This document shows positions 33,463 through 41,791 of a DNA stretch of 64,000 nucleotides, one piece after another. The translations under genes were made by a program, and so were the position numbers. The first letter of the stretch is position 1; every line of letters starts with the position of its first letter. Where the stretch lies: assembly GCF_003336245.1 (NCBI RefSeq), contig NZ_QPHM01000001.1, positions 2,905,395 through 2,969,394 on the forward strand, read 5' to 3'. The notes under the pieces were generated by a model that saw only the letters and a list, made by a program, of their open reading frames with translations, searched no databases and had not been told where the DNA came from. This DNA comes from Haloplanus salinus (GTDB lineage: Archaea; Halobacteriota; Halobacteria; Halobacteriales; Haloferacaceae).

Positions 33463-34706
33463 CGGCCGACCTCCAGATCGGTGACGCCGGCGATCGTCTC
33501 GCGTTCGCGGGCGAGGCGCACCTCGTCACCCTCCCGGACCGCCTCCGCCGGCCGCGGCCGGGAGTTGTACGTACTGGCCATCTCGTAGCCGTACGCGCCT
33601 GCGTTACCGATCGCGAGGAGGTCGCCACGGCGCGGGGTGGGCATCGTCCGCCCCTCGCAGAACAGGTCCGCCGTCTCGCAGACTGGGCCGGCCACCGTCA
33701 CCGGGCGCTCGGGGCGCTCGGCGGTCAGGTTGCGGATGGCGTGGTAGGCGTCGTACATCGCCGGGCGCAGGAGCGTCGTCATGCCGGCGTCGACGCCGGC
33801 GACGACCGGCACCGTTCCGTCCGTCCCGCCGCCGTCGACGGGCTTGACCGTGTTGACGCGGGTCAGGAGGACGCCCGCGTCGGCGACGAGGTAGCGGCCG
33901 GGTTCGACCGCGAGTTCGGCGTCCACGTCGCCCAGCGCCTCGCGGGTGGCGTCGGCCACGGCGTCCGGATCCAGCGGTGGTTCGTCCTCGTGGTAGGGGA
34001 CGCCGAAGCCGCCGCCCACGTCGACGAACGCCAGATCACCCACCTCGCGGGCCAAGTCGCCCATCCGGGCGACGAGTTCGCGGTGCGCGTCGAGCTGATC
34101 GCCGGAGATGCCGCTCCCCGCGTGGGCGTGGATGCCCACCACGTCGAAGTCGGCGCGGGCGCCCGCGAGGAGTTCGGGGGCGCGGTCGTACGGGACGCCG
34201 AACTTGGCGTGACCGCCGGTCGTCACCTTCTCGTGGTGGCCGGCGCCGACGCCGGGGTTGACCCGGACGGCGAGTCGCCCGTCGTAGCCCCGGTCGCGGA
34301 GGCGGTCGATGGTGTCGCGCGCGCCGGCGACGACGGTCAGATCCGCGCCCGCCCGCCAGCGGTCGAGGACGACGTCGAGGTCCGCGGCCGGCGGGTTGAC
34401 CGCCGTGTACTGCACGGCGTCGTAGCCGGCGTCGAGGGCGCGCACCACCTCGCCCGCCGAGGCGCACTCGGCGCCGAGGCCGGCGTCGCGGACGGCTTCG
34501 AGGACCGCCCGGCCGGTGTGGGCCTTCACCGCGTAGCGCACGTCGGCGTCGGGGAAGGCGTCGAGGAGCCGCGCCGCGTTCTCCCGCACGCGGTCCAGAT
34601 CCGTGACGTACAGCGGGGTGCCGTACTCGTCGGCCAGGTCGGCCAGGTCGGCGGCCGACCAGTCGTCGAGGCGTCGGATCGCGGGGCCGGCCGCCGTCTC
34701 GCTCAT
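33459..34706 (-). CDS. lysA: Diaminopimelate decarboxylase
   Basis: A 415-residue fold-III PLP enzyme that makes lysine from meso-diaminopimelate. Motifs: cofactor Lys in RYAVKAHTGRAVLEAV, HAHAGSGI, VDVGGGFGVPY for the phosphate, EPGRYLVADAGVLL, and the active-site Cys in GPVCETADLF. The C-terminal GAYGYEMASTYNSRPRP closes the site. Placed between dapD and dapF with 4-base overlaps on both sides. Confidence 0.95.
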   Translation of the reverse strand: MSETAAGPAIRRLDDWSAADLADLADEYGTPLYVTDLDRVRENAARLLDAFPDADVRYAVKAHTGRAVLEAVRDAGLGAECASAGEVVRALDAGYDAVQYTAVNPPAADLDVVLDRWRAGADLTVVAGARDTIDRLRDRGYDGRLAVRVNPGVGAGHHEKVTTGGHAKFGVPYDRAPELLAGARADFDVVGIHAHAGSGISGDQLDAHRELVARMGDLAREVGDLAFVDVGGGFGVPYHEDEPPLDPDAVADATREALGDVDAELAVEPGRYLVADAGVLLTRVNTVKPVDGGGTDGTVPVVAGVDAGMTTLLRPAMYDAYHAIRNLTAERPERPVTVAGPVCETADLFCEGRTMPTPRRGDLLAIGNAGAYGYEMASTYNSRPRPAEAVREGDEVRLARERETIAGVTDLEVGR

Positions 34707-35563
34707 TCCCGTAGCGCCTCCTCCCGCTTCGTGGCGTCCCGCGTGTCGGCCTCGATGTCCATGGCGACGACGGCGGGCTTGTACGCACCACCGGCAAAGA
34801 GGTCGTGGTCGCCGATTGAGGATTCGACCATCCGGGTGAAGGCGCGGCGCTCCGGCGGCAGGTGGCCGTAGATCACTTCCTCCTCGACGAGGTCGTAGAC
34901 GGGGATGCGCGGCGAGAGGAGGGTGTTCTCCCCGACGACGGTGTTCTCGCCGACGACGAACCCGCTCGTGACCCGACAGCCGGCACCCAGCGAGACGCCG
35001 TCCTCGACGACGACCGGGGCGTCCTCGACCGGTTCGAGGACGCCGCCGATCAGCGTGTTGGCGCCGAGTTTGACGTTCGCGCCGATCTGTGCGCAGGAGC
35101 CGACGGTGTCACAGGAGTCGACGAGGGTGCCGTCGCCGACGTACGCGCCCACGTTGACGAAGGAGGGGCTCATCATGATGCAGTCGCTCCCGAGGTAGGC
35201 GCCACGGCGGATGGTCGTCCCGTCGGGGGTGTTGCGGGTGCCGCGCTCGCCCAGGTCGCCCGTCTCGCGCAGGGGAAGCACGTCGTGGTAGTCGACGCCG
35301 CCGTAGGTGCGGGCTTCGGTCGCGCGGAGGCCGAAGTTGAGCAGGATGCCCCGCTTGACCCACTCGTTGGCCGTCCACTCGCCGTTCCCAGCCGAGGTCC
35401 CCTCGGCGCTGCCGCGCTTCTCCGCGGCACGAATCTCGCCCGCCTCTAGCCCCTCGAGGAAGGCGTCGAGCGTGTCGTAGTCGTCGGCGGTCGCCGTCTC
35501 GGCGTCCACGTCGCCGTCGTCGTAGCGCTGCCACAGGTCGGATACGTCGGATTCCAGTGTCAT
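34703..35563 (-). CDS. dapD: Tetrahydrodipicolinate N-succinyltransferase (DapD)
   Basis: A 286-residue left-handed beta-helix acyltransferase. Hexapeptide repeats are clear from about residue 120 (YVGDGTLVDSCDTVGSCAQI, then GANVKLGANTLIGGVLEP and VGENTVVGENTLLSPRIPVY). It acylates tetrahydrodipicolinate, so the locus uses an acylated (succinylase-type) DAP route. The first 80 residues are an acidic helical domain. Start and stop both overlap the neighbours by 4 bases. Confidence 0.93.
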   Translation of the reverse strand: MTLESDVSDLWQRYDDGDVDAETATADDYDTLDAFLEGLEAGEIRAAEKRGSAEGTSAGNGEWTANEWVKRGILLNFGLRATEARTYGGVDYHDVLPLRETGDLGERGTRNTPDGTTIRRGAYLGSDCIMMSPSFVNVGAYVGDGTLVDSCDTVGSCAQIGANVKLGANTLIGGVLEPVEDAPVVVEDGVSLGAGCRVTSGFVVGENTVVGENTLLSPRIPVYDLVEEEVIYGHLPPERRAFTRMVESSIGDHDLFAGGAYKPAVVAMDIEADTRDATKREEALRE

Positions 35564-36318
35564 ATCGTGTCCTCGAAGTCGTACGCGCCGGCGGGCCGGC
35601 CGACGAGCCAGTCGGCGGCATCGAGCGCCCCGGCGGCGAAGACGCCCCGGGATTCGGCGCGATGCGTGAGCGTCAGTACCTCGTGGTTCCCCGCAAGTAG
35701 TAGTTCGTGTTCGCCCGTCACGTCGCCGGCCCGACGGGCGTGGACGCCCACCTCGCCGTCCTCGCGGGGCTGTTCGCCCTCGCGGCCGTGGACGTGCTCC
35801 CCGTCGTCGCCGCGGGCGTCGTCGACGTCGTCCAGAACGGTCAGCGCCGTGCCGGAGGGGGCGTCGCGCTTGCGGTTGTGGTGGGTCTCGGTGAGTTCGA
35901 CGTCGTAGTCCGGCACTGCTTCGACGGCCTCCCGGATCGCTCGCCGAAGCGCCATCACGCCGCGCGCGAAGTTCGAGGCGCGGAGGACGGGCACCGACTC
36001 GGCGGCGTCGGCGAGCACCGCCGACTGCGAGTCGGAGAACCCAGTCGTCCCGACGACGGCGGCGACGCCCGCGTCCGCGCAGGCCTCAACGTACCGCGTG
36101 CTCGGGTCGGGGAGGGTGAAGTCGACGAGCACGTCGGGGTCGCGGTCGTCGAGCAGGTCGGGGAGATCCGCCTCGGCTTCGACCTCGTGGCCGGCGACCG
36201 GATCGACCGCCGTGCGGTTGACCGCGAGGACGACCGCCATCCCGTCGCGGTGCGTGGCGGCCTCGATCACTTCCCGGCCCATGTGGCCACCGGCCCCAGT
36301 GACGGCAACCTCGATCAC
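35560..36318 (-). CDS. dapB: 4-hydroxy-tetrahydrodipicolinate reductase
   Basis: A 252-residue reductase with the NAD(P)-binding loop VTGAGGHMGREVIEAA, the GTTGFS loop, and the catalytic block ELTETHHNRKRDAPSGTAL, which contains the His-His and Lys of DapB. It reduces the dapA product using NAD(P)H. It has 4-base overlaps with dapA upstream and dapD downstream. Confidence 0.95.
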   Translation of the reverse strand: MIEVAVTGAGGHMGREVIEAATHRDGMAVVLAVNRTAVDPVAGHEVEAEADLPDLLDDRDPDVLVDFTLPDPSTRYVEACADAGVAAVVGTTGFSDSQSAVLADAAESVPVLRASNFARGVMALRRAIREAVEAVPDYDVELTETHHNRKRDAPSGTALTVLDDVDDARGDDGEHVHGREGEQPREDGEVGVHARRAGDVTGEHELLLAGNHEVLTLTHRAESRGVFAAGALDAADWLVGRPAGAYDFEDTI

Positions 36319-37211
36319 GCCTCGGCCTCCAACGGGTCGAGGTCGGCGAGGACGGCTTCGAGGTCGGGGCGCAACTCCTCCGAGAGACGGGTGAGCGGCA
36401 GGCGCACGTGACCGGGGCCGTAGCCGCGGATCGCCATCGCCTCGTTGACCGGAATGGGGTTAGTCTCCCAGAACAGCGCGCGCATCAGCGGCCCGAGTTC
36501 GTGGTGGCGCTCGCGGGCGCCCTCGTAGTCGCCGTCGAGCGCCGAGTGGACCATGTCGACCGTCCGCTCGGGTTCGATGTTGGCGACGACGCTGATAGTG
36601 CCCGTCCCGCCCACGGAGAGGGTGGGCAGGACGAGGCCGTCGTCGCCCGCGAGGACCGAGAACTCCTTATCGCGGGTGCGTTCGACGACCTCCGAGACCT
36701 GATTCAGGTCACCGCTCGCGGCCTTGTAGCCCAGGACGTTGGGGTGGGCGGCGAGGTCGACGGCCGTGTCGACGTCGATGTTTTGGCCCGTACGACCGGG
36801 GACGTTGTAGACGATCTGTGGGAGGTCGACCTCGTCGGCGATGGTCCGGTAATGTTCGTACATGCCCTGCGGTTCGGGCTTGTTGTAGTACGGCGAGATG
36901 AGGAGGAGGGCGTCGGCACCGGCCTCGGCGGAGCGTCGGGAGAGCGAGAGTGCTTCGGCGGTGTTGTTCGAGCCGGAACCGGCGATGACGGGCACGTCGA
37001 CGGCGTCGATGACGGCCTCGACCACGTCGATGTGTTCGTCGTGGGAGAGGGTCGCGCTCTCGCCGGTGGAGCCGACGGGGACGAGGCCGTCGACGCCGGC
37101 GTCGGCGAGTCGGCGGGCGTCGGTACGTAGCGTTTCGAAGTCGATGCTGCCGTCCTCGTGGAACGGCGTGGTCATCGCGGGGTAGACCCCGCGGAACTCG
37201 GTGAGTGTCAT
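36315..37211 (-). CDS. dapA: 4-hydroxy-tetrahydrodipicolinate synthase
   Basis: A 298-residue class I aldolase-fold enzyme that condenses pyruvate with aspartate semialdehyde. Motifs: VPVGSTGESATLSHDEH, VIAGSGSNNTAEAL, ISPYYNKPEPQGMYEHY, YNVPGRTGQNI with the catalytic Tyr, and the Schiff-base Lys in VLGYKAASGDL. First gene of the six-gene lysine operon (dapA-dapB-dapD-lysA-dapF-dapE), all joined by 4-base overlaps. The upstream 220 bases should carry the promoter; I see no strong TATA box there. Confidence 0.95.
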   Translation of the reverse strand: MTLTEFRGVYPAMTTPFHEDGSIDFETLRTDARRLADAGVDGLVPVGSTGESATLSHDEHIDVVEAVIDAVDVPVIAGSGSNNTAEALSLSRRSAEAGADALLLISPYYNKPEPQGMYEHYRTIADEVDLPQIVYNVPGRTGQNIDVDTAVDLAAHPNVLGYKAASGDLNQVSEVVERTRDKEFSVLAGDDGLVLPTLSVGGTGTISVVANIEPERTVDMVHSALDGDYEGARERHHELGPLMRALFWETNPIPVNEAMAIRGYGPGHVRLPLTRLSEELRPDLEAVLADLDPLEAEA

Positions 37212-37431
37212 GTGCGTGGGTGGGGTGTCGGCGCTGTTAGTGGTGTCGGAACGACGCGCTCGGCGTTCGCCCGTGACGGGATCGCTACGCCCGCCACGAG
37301 CGACACTACCGACCGCGTTTTTTCAGAAGGGTCGCGAGGCCACGCGTCGCTGGCGGGCGGCGAACGCCGGGGGCGACGTGTGGCGGGGTCACAGGTAATA
37401 CTGTGATGTCGGGGCGGTTATATTTTGCGTC

Positions 37432-37935
37432 TCAGTCCGTTCGGTCGACCGTCAGCAGGAGGCCACCGAACAGGAGTAGGAAGACGACGCCGAGCGGGAT
37501 GGGGAGCGACGAGAAGCCCCGCGAGAGGAGGAGAAACGTCGCACCCGCGAAGACGAGGCCCGTGGTGGCGAGGAGCCCGCCGAGGAGTCGGACCGGATCG
37601 ACCGGCCACGACTCGGCCCACGCCTCCCGGCGGTAGTAGACGGCGGAGACGACGAGGGCGACGGCGAAGACGGCGGCGCCGACGGCCCACGCCTGATAGG
37701 CGACGGCGATGGGGCTCCCGCGCTGGAACGCGAGCGCCGAGAGCGGGTCGGCGACGACGACGCCGCGGGCGACGGGCACGCCGAAGACGTATCGCACCTG
37801 CGCGAGGGGGAAACGGACGAACAGCACGGCAGCGCCGCTCGGATTCGAGGCGTACGAGACGTTCCACGGGACGAGCGCCGACAGCCACGTCAGGAGGACG
37901 GCCAGTTCGCCGGCGTACTCCGACCGGACCCACAT
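37432..37935 (-). CDS. Conserved haloarchaeal membrane protein (possibly DUF7549)
   Basis: A 167-residue protein with about four hydrophobic helices (ELAVLLTWLSALVPW near the N-terminus, AVGAAVFAVALVVSAVYY, RLLGGLLATTGLVFAGATF and PLGVVFLLLFGGLLLTV). The N-terminus MWVRSEYAGELAVL matches a haloarchaeal-only family I recall as DUF7549; the number is from memory. Start ATG 37935 was chosen because a TTTTATT box lies 28 bases upstream. Function unknown. It is divergent from the DUF5793-like gene. Confidence 0.75.
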   Translation of the reverse strand: MWVRSEYAGELAVLLTWLSALVPWNVSYASNPSGAAVLFVRFPLAQVRYVFGVPVARGVVVADPLSALAFQRGSPIAVAYQAWAVGAAVFAVALVVSAVYYRREAWAESWPVDPVRLLGGLLATTGLVFAGATFLLLSRGFSSLPIPLGVVFLLLFGGLLLTVDRTD

Positions 37936-37959
37936 ACGCGTCTCGGACGCGACCCATCG

Positions 37960-37966
37960 AATAAAA
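37960..37966 (-). promoter_or_regulatory. TATA box of the membrane protein gene
   Basis: On the minus strand TTTTATT, centred 28 bases before ATG 37935; it decides the start against the in-frame ATG at 37977, which would lie upstream of the box. Confidence 0.6.
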
Positions 37967-38061
37967 CCCACCGGCACGAACGGGCGTACGCCGAGGCTGG
38001 GTCCGAGTCAGATGCGGGGCGTTACGTTCATACCGTCTGAACCCAAAGGCGAGCGTAGGGA

Positions 38062-38532
38062 ATGAGGCGTGACCACTTCGAGTTGGAGGCACACAACATC
38101 GACTGGGTCGAGACCGGCGACTCGCCGGCCGAACCTCAAGTCGTCATCGACTTCAACGGACCGAGAGAGACGCTTACCGACCGCCTGACCGACGCGCAGG
38201 GGAACCTACTGGAGGCGTCCGAGACGGACGTCGCCTTCCGGCTACAGGACCCGCTCGACGACCCCGATGCGGCGGGCGTCGTCAGCGTCACCGACCGCGT
38301 CACGGGCGATTTCCTCCTCGAACTCAACGAGGAAGCCGAAGACGTACTGCGATTCGTTCGTGCCGCACGTGAGTACGGCAAGACGACCGACGACGGGGGT
38401 CGATACAGGGTCGTCATCCGTATCGACGGTGAGACTGTCGCCACGTACTCCAAGAGTACCTTCCTCGTCTACGACGCCAACGGGAGCCTGCTCCGCTCCA
38501 AGAGCCTCATCCCGTCCGGCGTCGAACTCTAG
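38062..38532 (+). CDS. Haloarchaeal protein of unknown function (DUF5793-like)
   Basis: A 156-residue acidic soluble protein beginning MRRDHFELEAHNIDWVETG, with a middle block VSVTDRVTGDFLLELNEEAEDVLRF and a C-terminal beta segment STFLVYDANGSLLRSKSLIPSGVEL. I recall this as the haloarchaeal DUF5793 family. No catalytic residues can be named. It lies 30 bases before the uracil-DNA glycosylase-like gene on the same strand. Confidence 0.8.
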   Translation: MRRDHFELEAHNIDWVETGDSPAEPQVVIDFNGPRETLTDRLTDAQGNLLEASETDVAFRLQDPLDDPDAAGVVSVTDRVTGDFLLELNEEAEDVLRFVRAAREYGKTTDDGGRYRVVIRIDGETVATYSKSTFLVYDANGSLLRSKSLIPSGVEL

Positions 38533-38562
38533 ATTTACGTTCGTCGGCGCGTACGTGTGGTC

Positions 38563-39189
38563 GTGCGAAACGTCACCGACCGCGTCAGCAACCCGTTCGA
38601 CATGCAACCGCCCTGTGAGCGGTTCGTCCCGGGCTACGGCGACGCCAACGCTCACTTCCACGTCGTCGGCGACCACCCCGGCGTCCACGGGGGCGTCGAG
38701 ACGGGCGTCCCCTTCACCGAGAGCGACGCTGGGTACCGACTCCAGCGTGCGCTCTACGACGCCGGGCTCCTGCGAACGACGGGCGACCGACCCGAGGTGG
38801 ACGCCACCTACCTCTCGTATCTCCATACGTGCGTTCCGGCGGGCGAGCCGACCGACGACGACTACGCCGACATGGAGCCATTCTTCGACGCCGAACTCCG
38901 CGCCATCGCCGCACACGTCCTCCTGCCGGTCGGCGAGCGGGCGGTTCGACACGTCTTGGACACGTGCACTGCTCGTGACACGGACGCCCTCGACGTCGAA
39001 CGACTCCACGCCACCGAACTCGTAGGGAGCGGCTGGCTCGTCATGCCGGTCCGCGAGCCGACGGCGTGGTCGTCCGACGACGCGTCGAGCCTCGTCGACG
39101 CCATCGACCGCCTCCGCGCGACCGACTACCGCCGCGAGAGCGACCTCGGCCGGTTCGTCGCGGGGAACGATCCGTATCTCGTTCGGTGA
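38563..39189 (+). CDS. Uracil-DNA glycosylase superfamily protein
   Basis: A 208-residue protein with the uracil-DNA glycosylase fold: HFHVVGDHPGVHGG near the N-terminus stands where family 4 enzymes have GEAPG, followed by GVPFTESDAGYRLQRAL. Later blocks are TYLSYLHTCVP, VLLPVGERAVRHVL and WLVMPVREPTAW, the last in place of the usual HPS motif. The catalytic loops are therefore divergent, and the four Cys of family 4 Fe-S ligands are not all present. It may bind rather than cleave damaged DNA. Start is GTG 38563; GTG 38557 is an alternative two codons upstream. Confidence 0.7.
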   Translation: MRNVTDRVSNPFDMQPPCERFVPGYGDANAHFHVVGDHPGVHGGVETGVPFTESDAGYRLQRALYDAGLLRTTGDRPEVDATYLSYLHTCVPAGEPTDDDYADMEPFFDAELRAIAAHVLLPVGERAVRHVLDTCTARDTDALDVERLHATELVGSGWLVMPVREPTAWSSDDASSLVDAIDRLRATDYRRESDLGRFVAGNDPYLVR

Positions 39190-39578
39190 GAAGCCGGCCG
39201 CCTTCGCCGCCGGCCGAGGCTGGTGCGTGAACGCTCCACCGTAACTCTGATCCGAACAACATACGAACGTCGATGTCCGGAATTTATGGAACATATTGGC
39301 CCTATCAACAGACTTTTTAGTACATGCGTAAATCTAGCGACTGGCGCGGTCGGCCTTCCGCCGGACGCGTCACGTATCGCATAGGCATTGCGAGTCAGGT
39401 GCTCCTCGCAGTGGCTTGGTCAGTCGACCGACCACCACGTGTGGTCCTGTACGTTCTCCGTTCGGGGGACGCCATCTCGGCGTCGCCCGTTCGTTCGGAG
39501 GCGTCTTTCACCCGGCCGAACCAAGGGTCATGGCTCGTATACGAAAGCTTGAAACGCGAACCACCGGTATCGACGGGT
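39190..39578. other. Long leader region upstream of rpoL
   Basis: These 389 bases have an AT-rich core at about 39255-39345 (aatttatgg, gactttttag) and then GC-rich sequence containing a small hairpin gaccac...gtggtc near 39430. The rpoL frame is open back to ATG 39324, but the added 85 residues show no family similarity. A promoter and possibly a small RNA are likely; I cannot name one. Confidence 0.4.
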
Positions 39579-39863
39579 ATGGAACTGCGGGTCATCGAGA
39601 AGACCGACGAGGAACTCCGCATGGAGATCGCGGGTGAGGATCATACGTTCATGAACGTGCTCAAGGGCGCGTTGTTGGAGACGGCCGGCGTGATGGCGGC
39701 GACGTACGACATGAACCCCGAGCAGTCGGGGGGACAGACCGACCCCATTCTCTCCGTCAAGACCGAAGCCGGTACCGACCCCCTCGACGCGGTGGGCGAC
39801 GCCTCCCGTCGCGTACAGGACCTCACCGACGACTTCATGACCGCGTTCGACGCCGCCGCGTAA
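39579..39863 (+). CDS. rpoL: DNA-directed RNA polymerase subunit L (Rpo11)
   Basis: A 94-residue subunit homologous to eukaryotic RPB11/AC19, which pairs with subunit D to start polymerase assembly. Start at ATG 39579 gives the family N-terminus [17 protein letters not shown], then [16 protein letters not shown]. The usual YxxxHP strand is replaced by [18 protein letters not shown], and the C-terminal helix is [20 protein letters not shown]. Its 3' end overlaps the convergent carotenoid gene by 29 bases. Confidence 0.93.
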   Translation: MELRVIEKTDEELRMEIAGEDHTFMNVLKGALLETAGVMAATYDMNPEQSGGQTDPILSVKTEAGTDPLDAVGDASRRVQDLTDDFMTAFDAAA

Positions 39864-40686
39864 GCGTCTCGACCCGCTCCGGCAGGGCGTGGACGGCGAC
39901 ACCGACGCCCAGGGCCGCGACGCTCACGACCCCCAGTACCGGCAGCGTCCGGTAGGTCCCCGTGAGCAGGAAGATACCGATAAAGAAGCCGTGAAAGAGC
40001 AGCGTCGCGGCTACCGCGCTCCAAGCTGGCCGGTCGGCGAACGTCGGCGACCACCGGACGAGCGCGAGCGTGGCGAGGAGACCGAGACCGAGCAACACCC
40101 CCGCGCCGAGCGCCACCGACTCGACGAACGTCGTCCAGAGTTCGAGCGCGACGAGAAGCGTGGCGAGCGCCCCGACGAGCGTCCCCCCGCCCAGCGCGAG
40201 CGGGCTGGAGACCCGCCGCCGGAGGAGTTCGAACCAGCCGGCAAAACAGAAGGCGACGGCGAACCAGCCGAAGAAGTTGCCGAGCGGGACTCCGAACCAC
40301 GGTCCCGGCGGCGTCCACGTCCAGAACGGCACCCGGATGGCGATGGCGTCCATCGACAGGTCGATGTGGAGGGCGTAGAGCGCGACGAAGCCCGGAAGCG
40401 AGGGAAGCGGCACGCCGTAGGCCCGCGCGGTGGTCGTCCCGGCGTAGATGACCGCCGACCAGCCGAAGGCGATGGCCAGCGGAACACCGAGGGTGTCGAA
40501 GAGGTACGCCTCGGCGGGGTAGGTGTAGGCGCCGAAGGCGACGATGACCAGCTTTTCGAGGATCAGGCCGTAGACGACGGCGGTGACGTAGAGGGTCAAC
40601 CCCTCCCGGTCGCCCACCGCGTCCCACAGACAGCCGAGCGACGCGAGCACCATCACGCCAGTGAAAGCGAGGTAGATGGGTTGCAC
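39835..40686 (-). CDS. Carotenoid biosynthesis protein, CruF-like hydratase family
   Basis: A 283-residue membrane protein with about eight hydrophobic helices. Signature blocks: [50 protein letters not shown] and [17 protein letters not shown]. These are typical of the DUF422/CruF carotenoid hydratase family, which in haloarchaea finishes bacterioruberin by adding water to the psi end groups. No other carotenoid genes are next to it here. Its last 29 bases overlap rpoL on the opposite strand. Confidence 0.85.
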   Translation of the reverse strand: MQPIYLAFTGVMVLASLGCLWDAVGDREGLTLYVTAVVYGLILEKLVIVAFGAYTYPAEAYLFDTLGVPLAIAFGWSAVIYAGTTTARAYGVPLPSLPGFVALYALHIDLSMDAIAIRVPFWTWTPPGPWFGVPLGNFFGWFAVAFCFAGWFELLRRRVSSPLALGGGTLVGALATLLVALELWTTFVESVALGAGVLLGLGLLATLALVRWSPTFADRPAWSAVAATLLFHGFFIGIFLLTGTYRTLPVLGVVSVAALGVGVAVHALPERVETLTRRRRTRS

Positions 40687-40723
40687 GGAATCGACTGGCG
40701 ACGCCGGGGTGGTAAACCCTGCC

Positions 40724-41539
40724 CTACAGCCGCACCGGCACGTCGCGCTCGTCCAGGTACTCTTTCACCTCGCGGATGCTGTACTCGTCGAAGTGGAAGA
40801 TGGAGGCCGCGAGCGCCGCGTCGGCGCCGGCCTCGGTGAACACCTCGTAGGCGTCTTCCGGGCCGCCACAGCCCGAGGAGGCGATGACGGGCGTCGAGAC
40901 GTTCTCACACACCGCGCGGGTGAGCGGGATGTCGTAGCCGTCTTTCGTCCCGTCGGCGTCGATGGAGTTGACGAACAGTTCGCCCGCGCCACGGGACTGT
41001 ACCTCCCGGGCCCACTCCACGACGTCGACGCCGGTGCCCTCGCGGCCGCCCTTGATCGTACACTCGAACCAACAGGACTCGCCGTCGACTTCTTCGTAAT
41101 GTTCCCCCTGCTCGTCGTAGCGCCGGCGCGCGTCGACGCTGATGACGATACACTGGCTACCGAAGGCCGCGGCGCCCGCGTCGACCAGGTCGGGGTTCTC
41201 GATGGCCGCCGTGTTGATCGACACCTTGTCCGCGCCGGCCCGGAGCGTCTCCTTGACGTCGTCGCGGGTGCGAATGCCGCCGCCGACGGTCAGGGGGATG
41301 AACACCTCGTCCGCGATCCGCTCGACGACGTGGAGCATCGTCTCGCGCCCCTCCGCGCTGGCCGTGATGTCGAGGAAGACGAACTCGTCGGCGCCCGCCG
41401 CGTTGTACTCGCGGGCCATCTCGACGGGGTCACCCGTGTACTTCAGATCCTCGAAGTTGACGCCCGTGTAGACGGCCGCCTCGCCGTCCTCGTCGATGTC
41501 CACGTCGATACAGGGAATGATGCGCTTGGTTACGGCCAT
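40724..41539 (-). CDS. hisF: Imidazole glycerol phosphate synthase subunit HisF
   Basis: A 271-residue TIM-barrel cyclase of histidine synthesis. Catalytic aspartates occur in [12 protein letters not shown] and in [12 protein letters not shown]; phosphate loops are [22 protein letters not shown] and [10 protein letters not shown]. It works with glutaminase HisH, which is not encoded nearby. Length is slightly above bacterial HisF because of an insert around [15 protein letters not shown]. It stands alone, downstream side facing the carotenoid gene and upstream side facing a small membrane-protein gene. Confidence 0.95.
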   Translation of the reverse strand: MAVTKRIIPCIDVDIDEDGEAAVYTGVNFEDLKYTGDPVEMAREYNAAGADEFVFLDITASAEGRETMLHVVERIADEVFIPLTVGGGIRTRDDVKETLRAGADKVSINTAAIENPDLVDAGAAAFGSQCIVISVDARRRYDEQGEHYEEVDGESCWFECTIKGGREGTGVDVVEWAREVQSRGAGELFVNSIDADGTKDGYDIPLTRAVCENVSTPVIASSGCGGPEDAYEVFTEAGADAALAASIFHFDEYSIREVKEYLDERDVPVRL

Positions 41540-41629
41540 CCGTAACGCCGGCTACGCCGGGGGCGGTCAAAAGCCGGTCGGTGTCGGCGATGGGGTGTAT
41601 TTTTGTACGGCCGCGTCCGACGGGCGGGT

Positions 41630-41791
41630 ATGGCCGATCACGCCGACCACGAGCATCACCCGCACGGAGAGGAGGAAGAGGGACGCGTCACGTCGCCCAT
41701 GCAGGAGTTCACGACCGGACAGGCCGGCATCGGGGCCGCCGTCCTGCTAGTCGGTCTCGCCGTCACGTTCGGGCTGCCGCTTCTATTCTAA
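41630..41791 (+). CDS. Small single-span membrane protein (DUF7550-like)
   Basis: A 53-residue protein: a His/Glu-rich N-terminus ([17 protein letters not shown]), a short linker, then one membrane helix [20 protein letters not shown] to the end. It matches a small haloarchaeal family that I recall as DUF7550. ATG 41630 was chosen over ATG 41603. The His-rich cytosolic or external tail could bind metal, but this is speculative. It overlaps the end of purL by 9 bases in convergent orientation. Confidence 0.75.
   Translation: MADHADHEHHPHGEEEEGRVTSPMQEFTTGQAGIGAAVLLVGLAVTFGLPLLF

Noticed and set aside
39324..39578. An 85-residue N-terminal extension of RpoL
   Set aside because: The subunit is normally about 90-100 residues and starts at MELRVIEK; the extension has no similarity and an odd composition.
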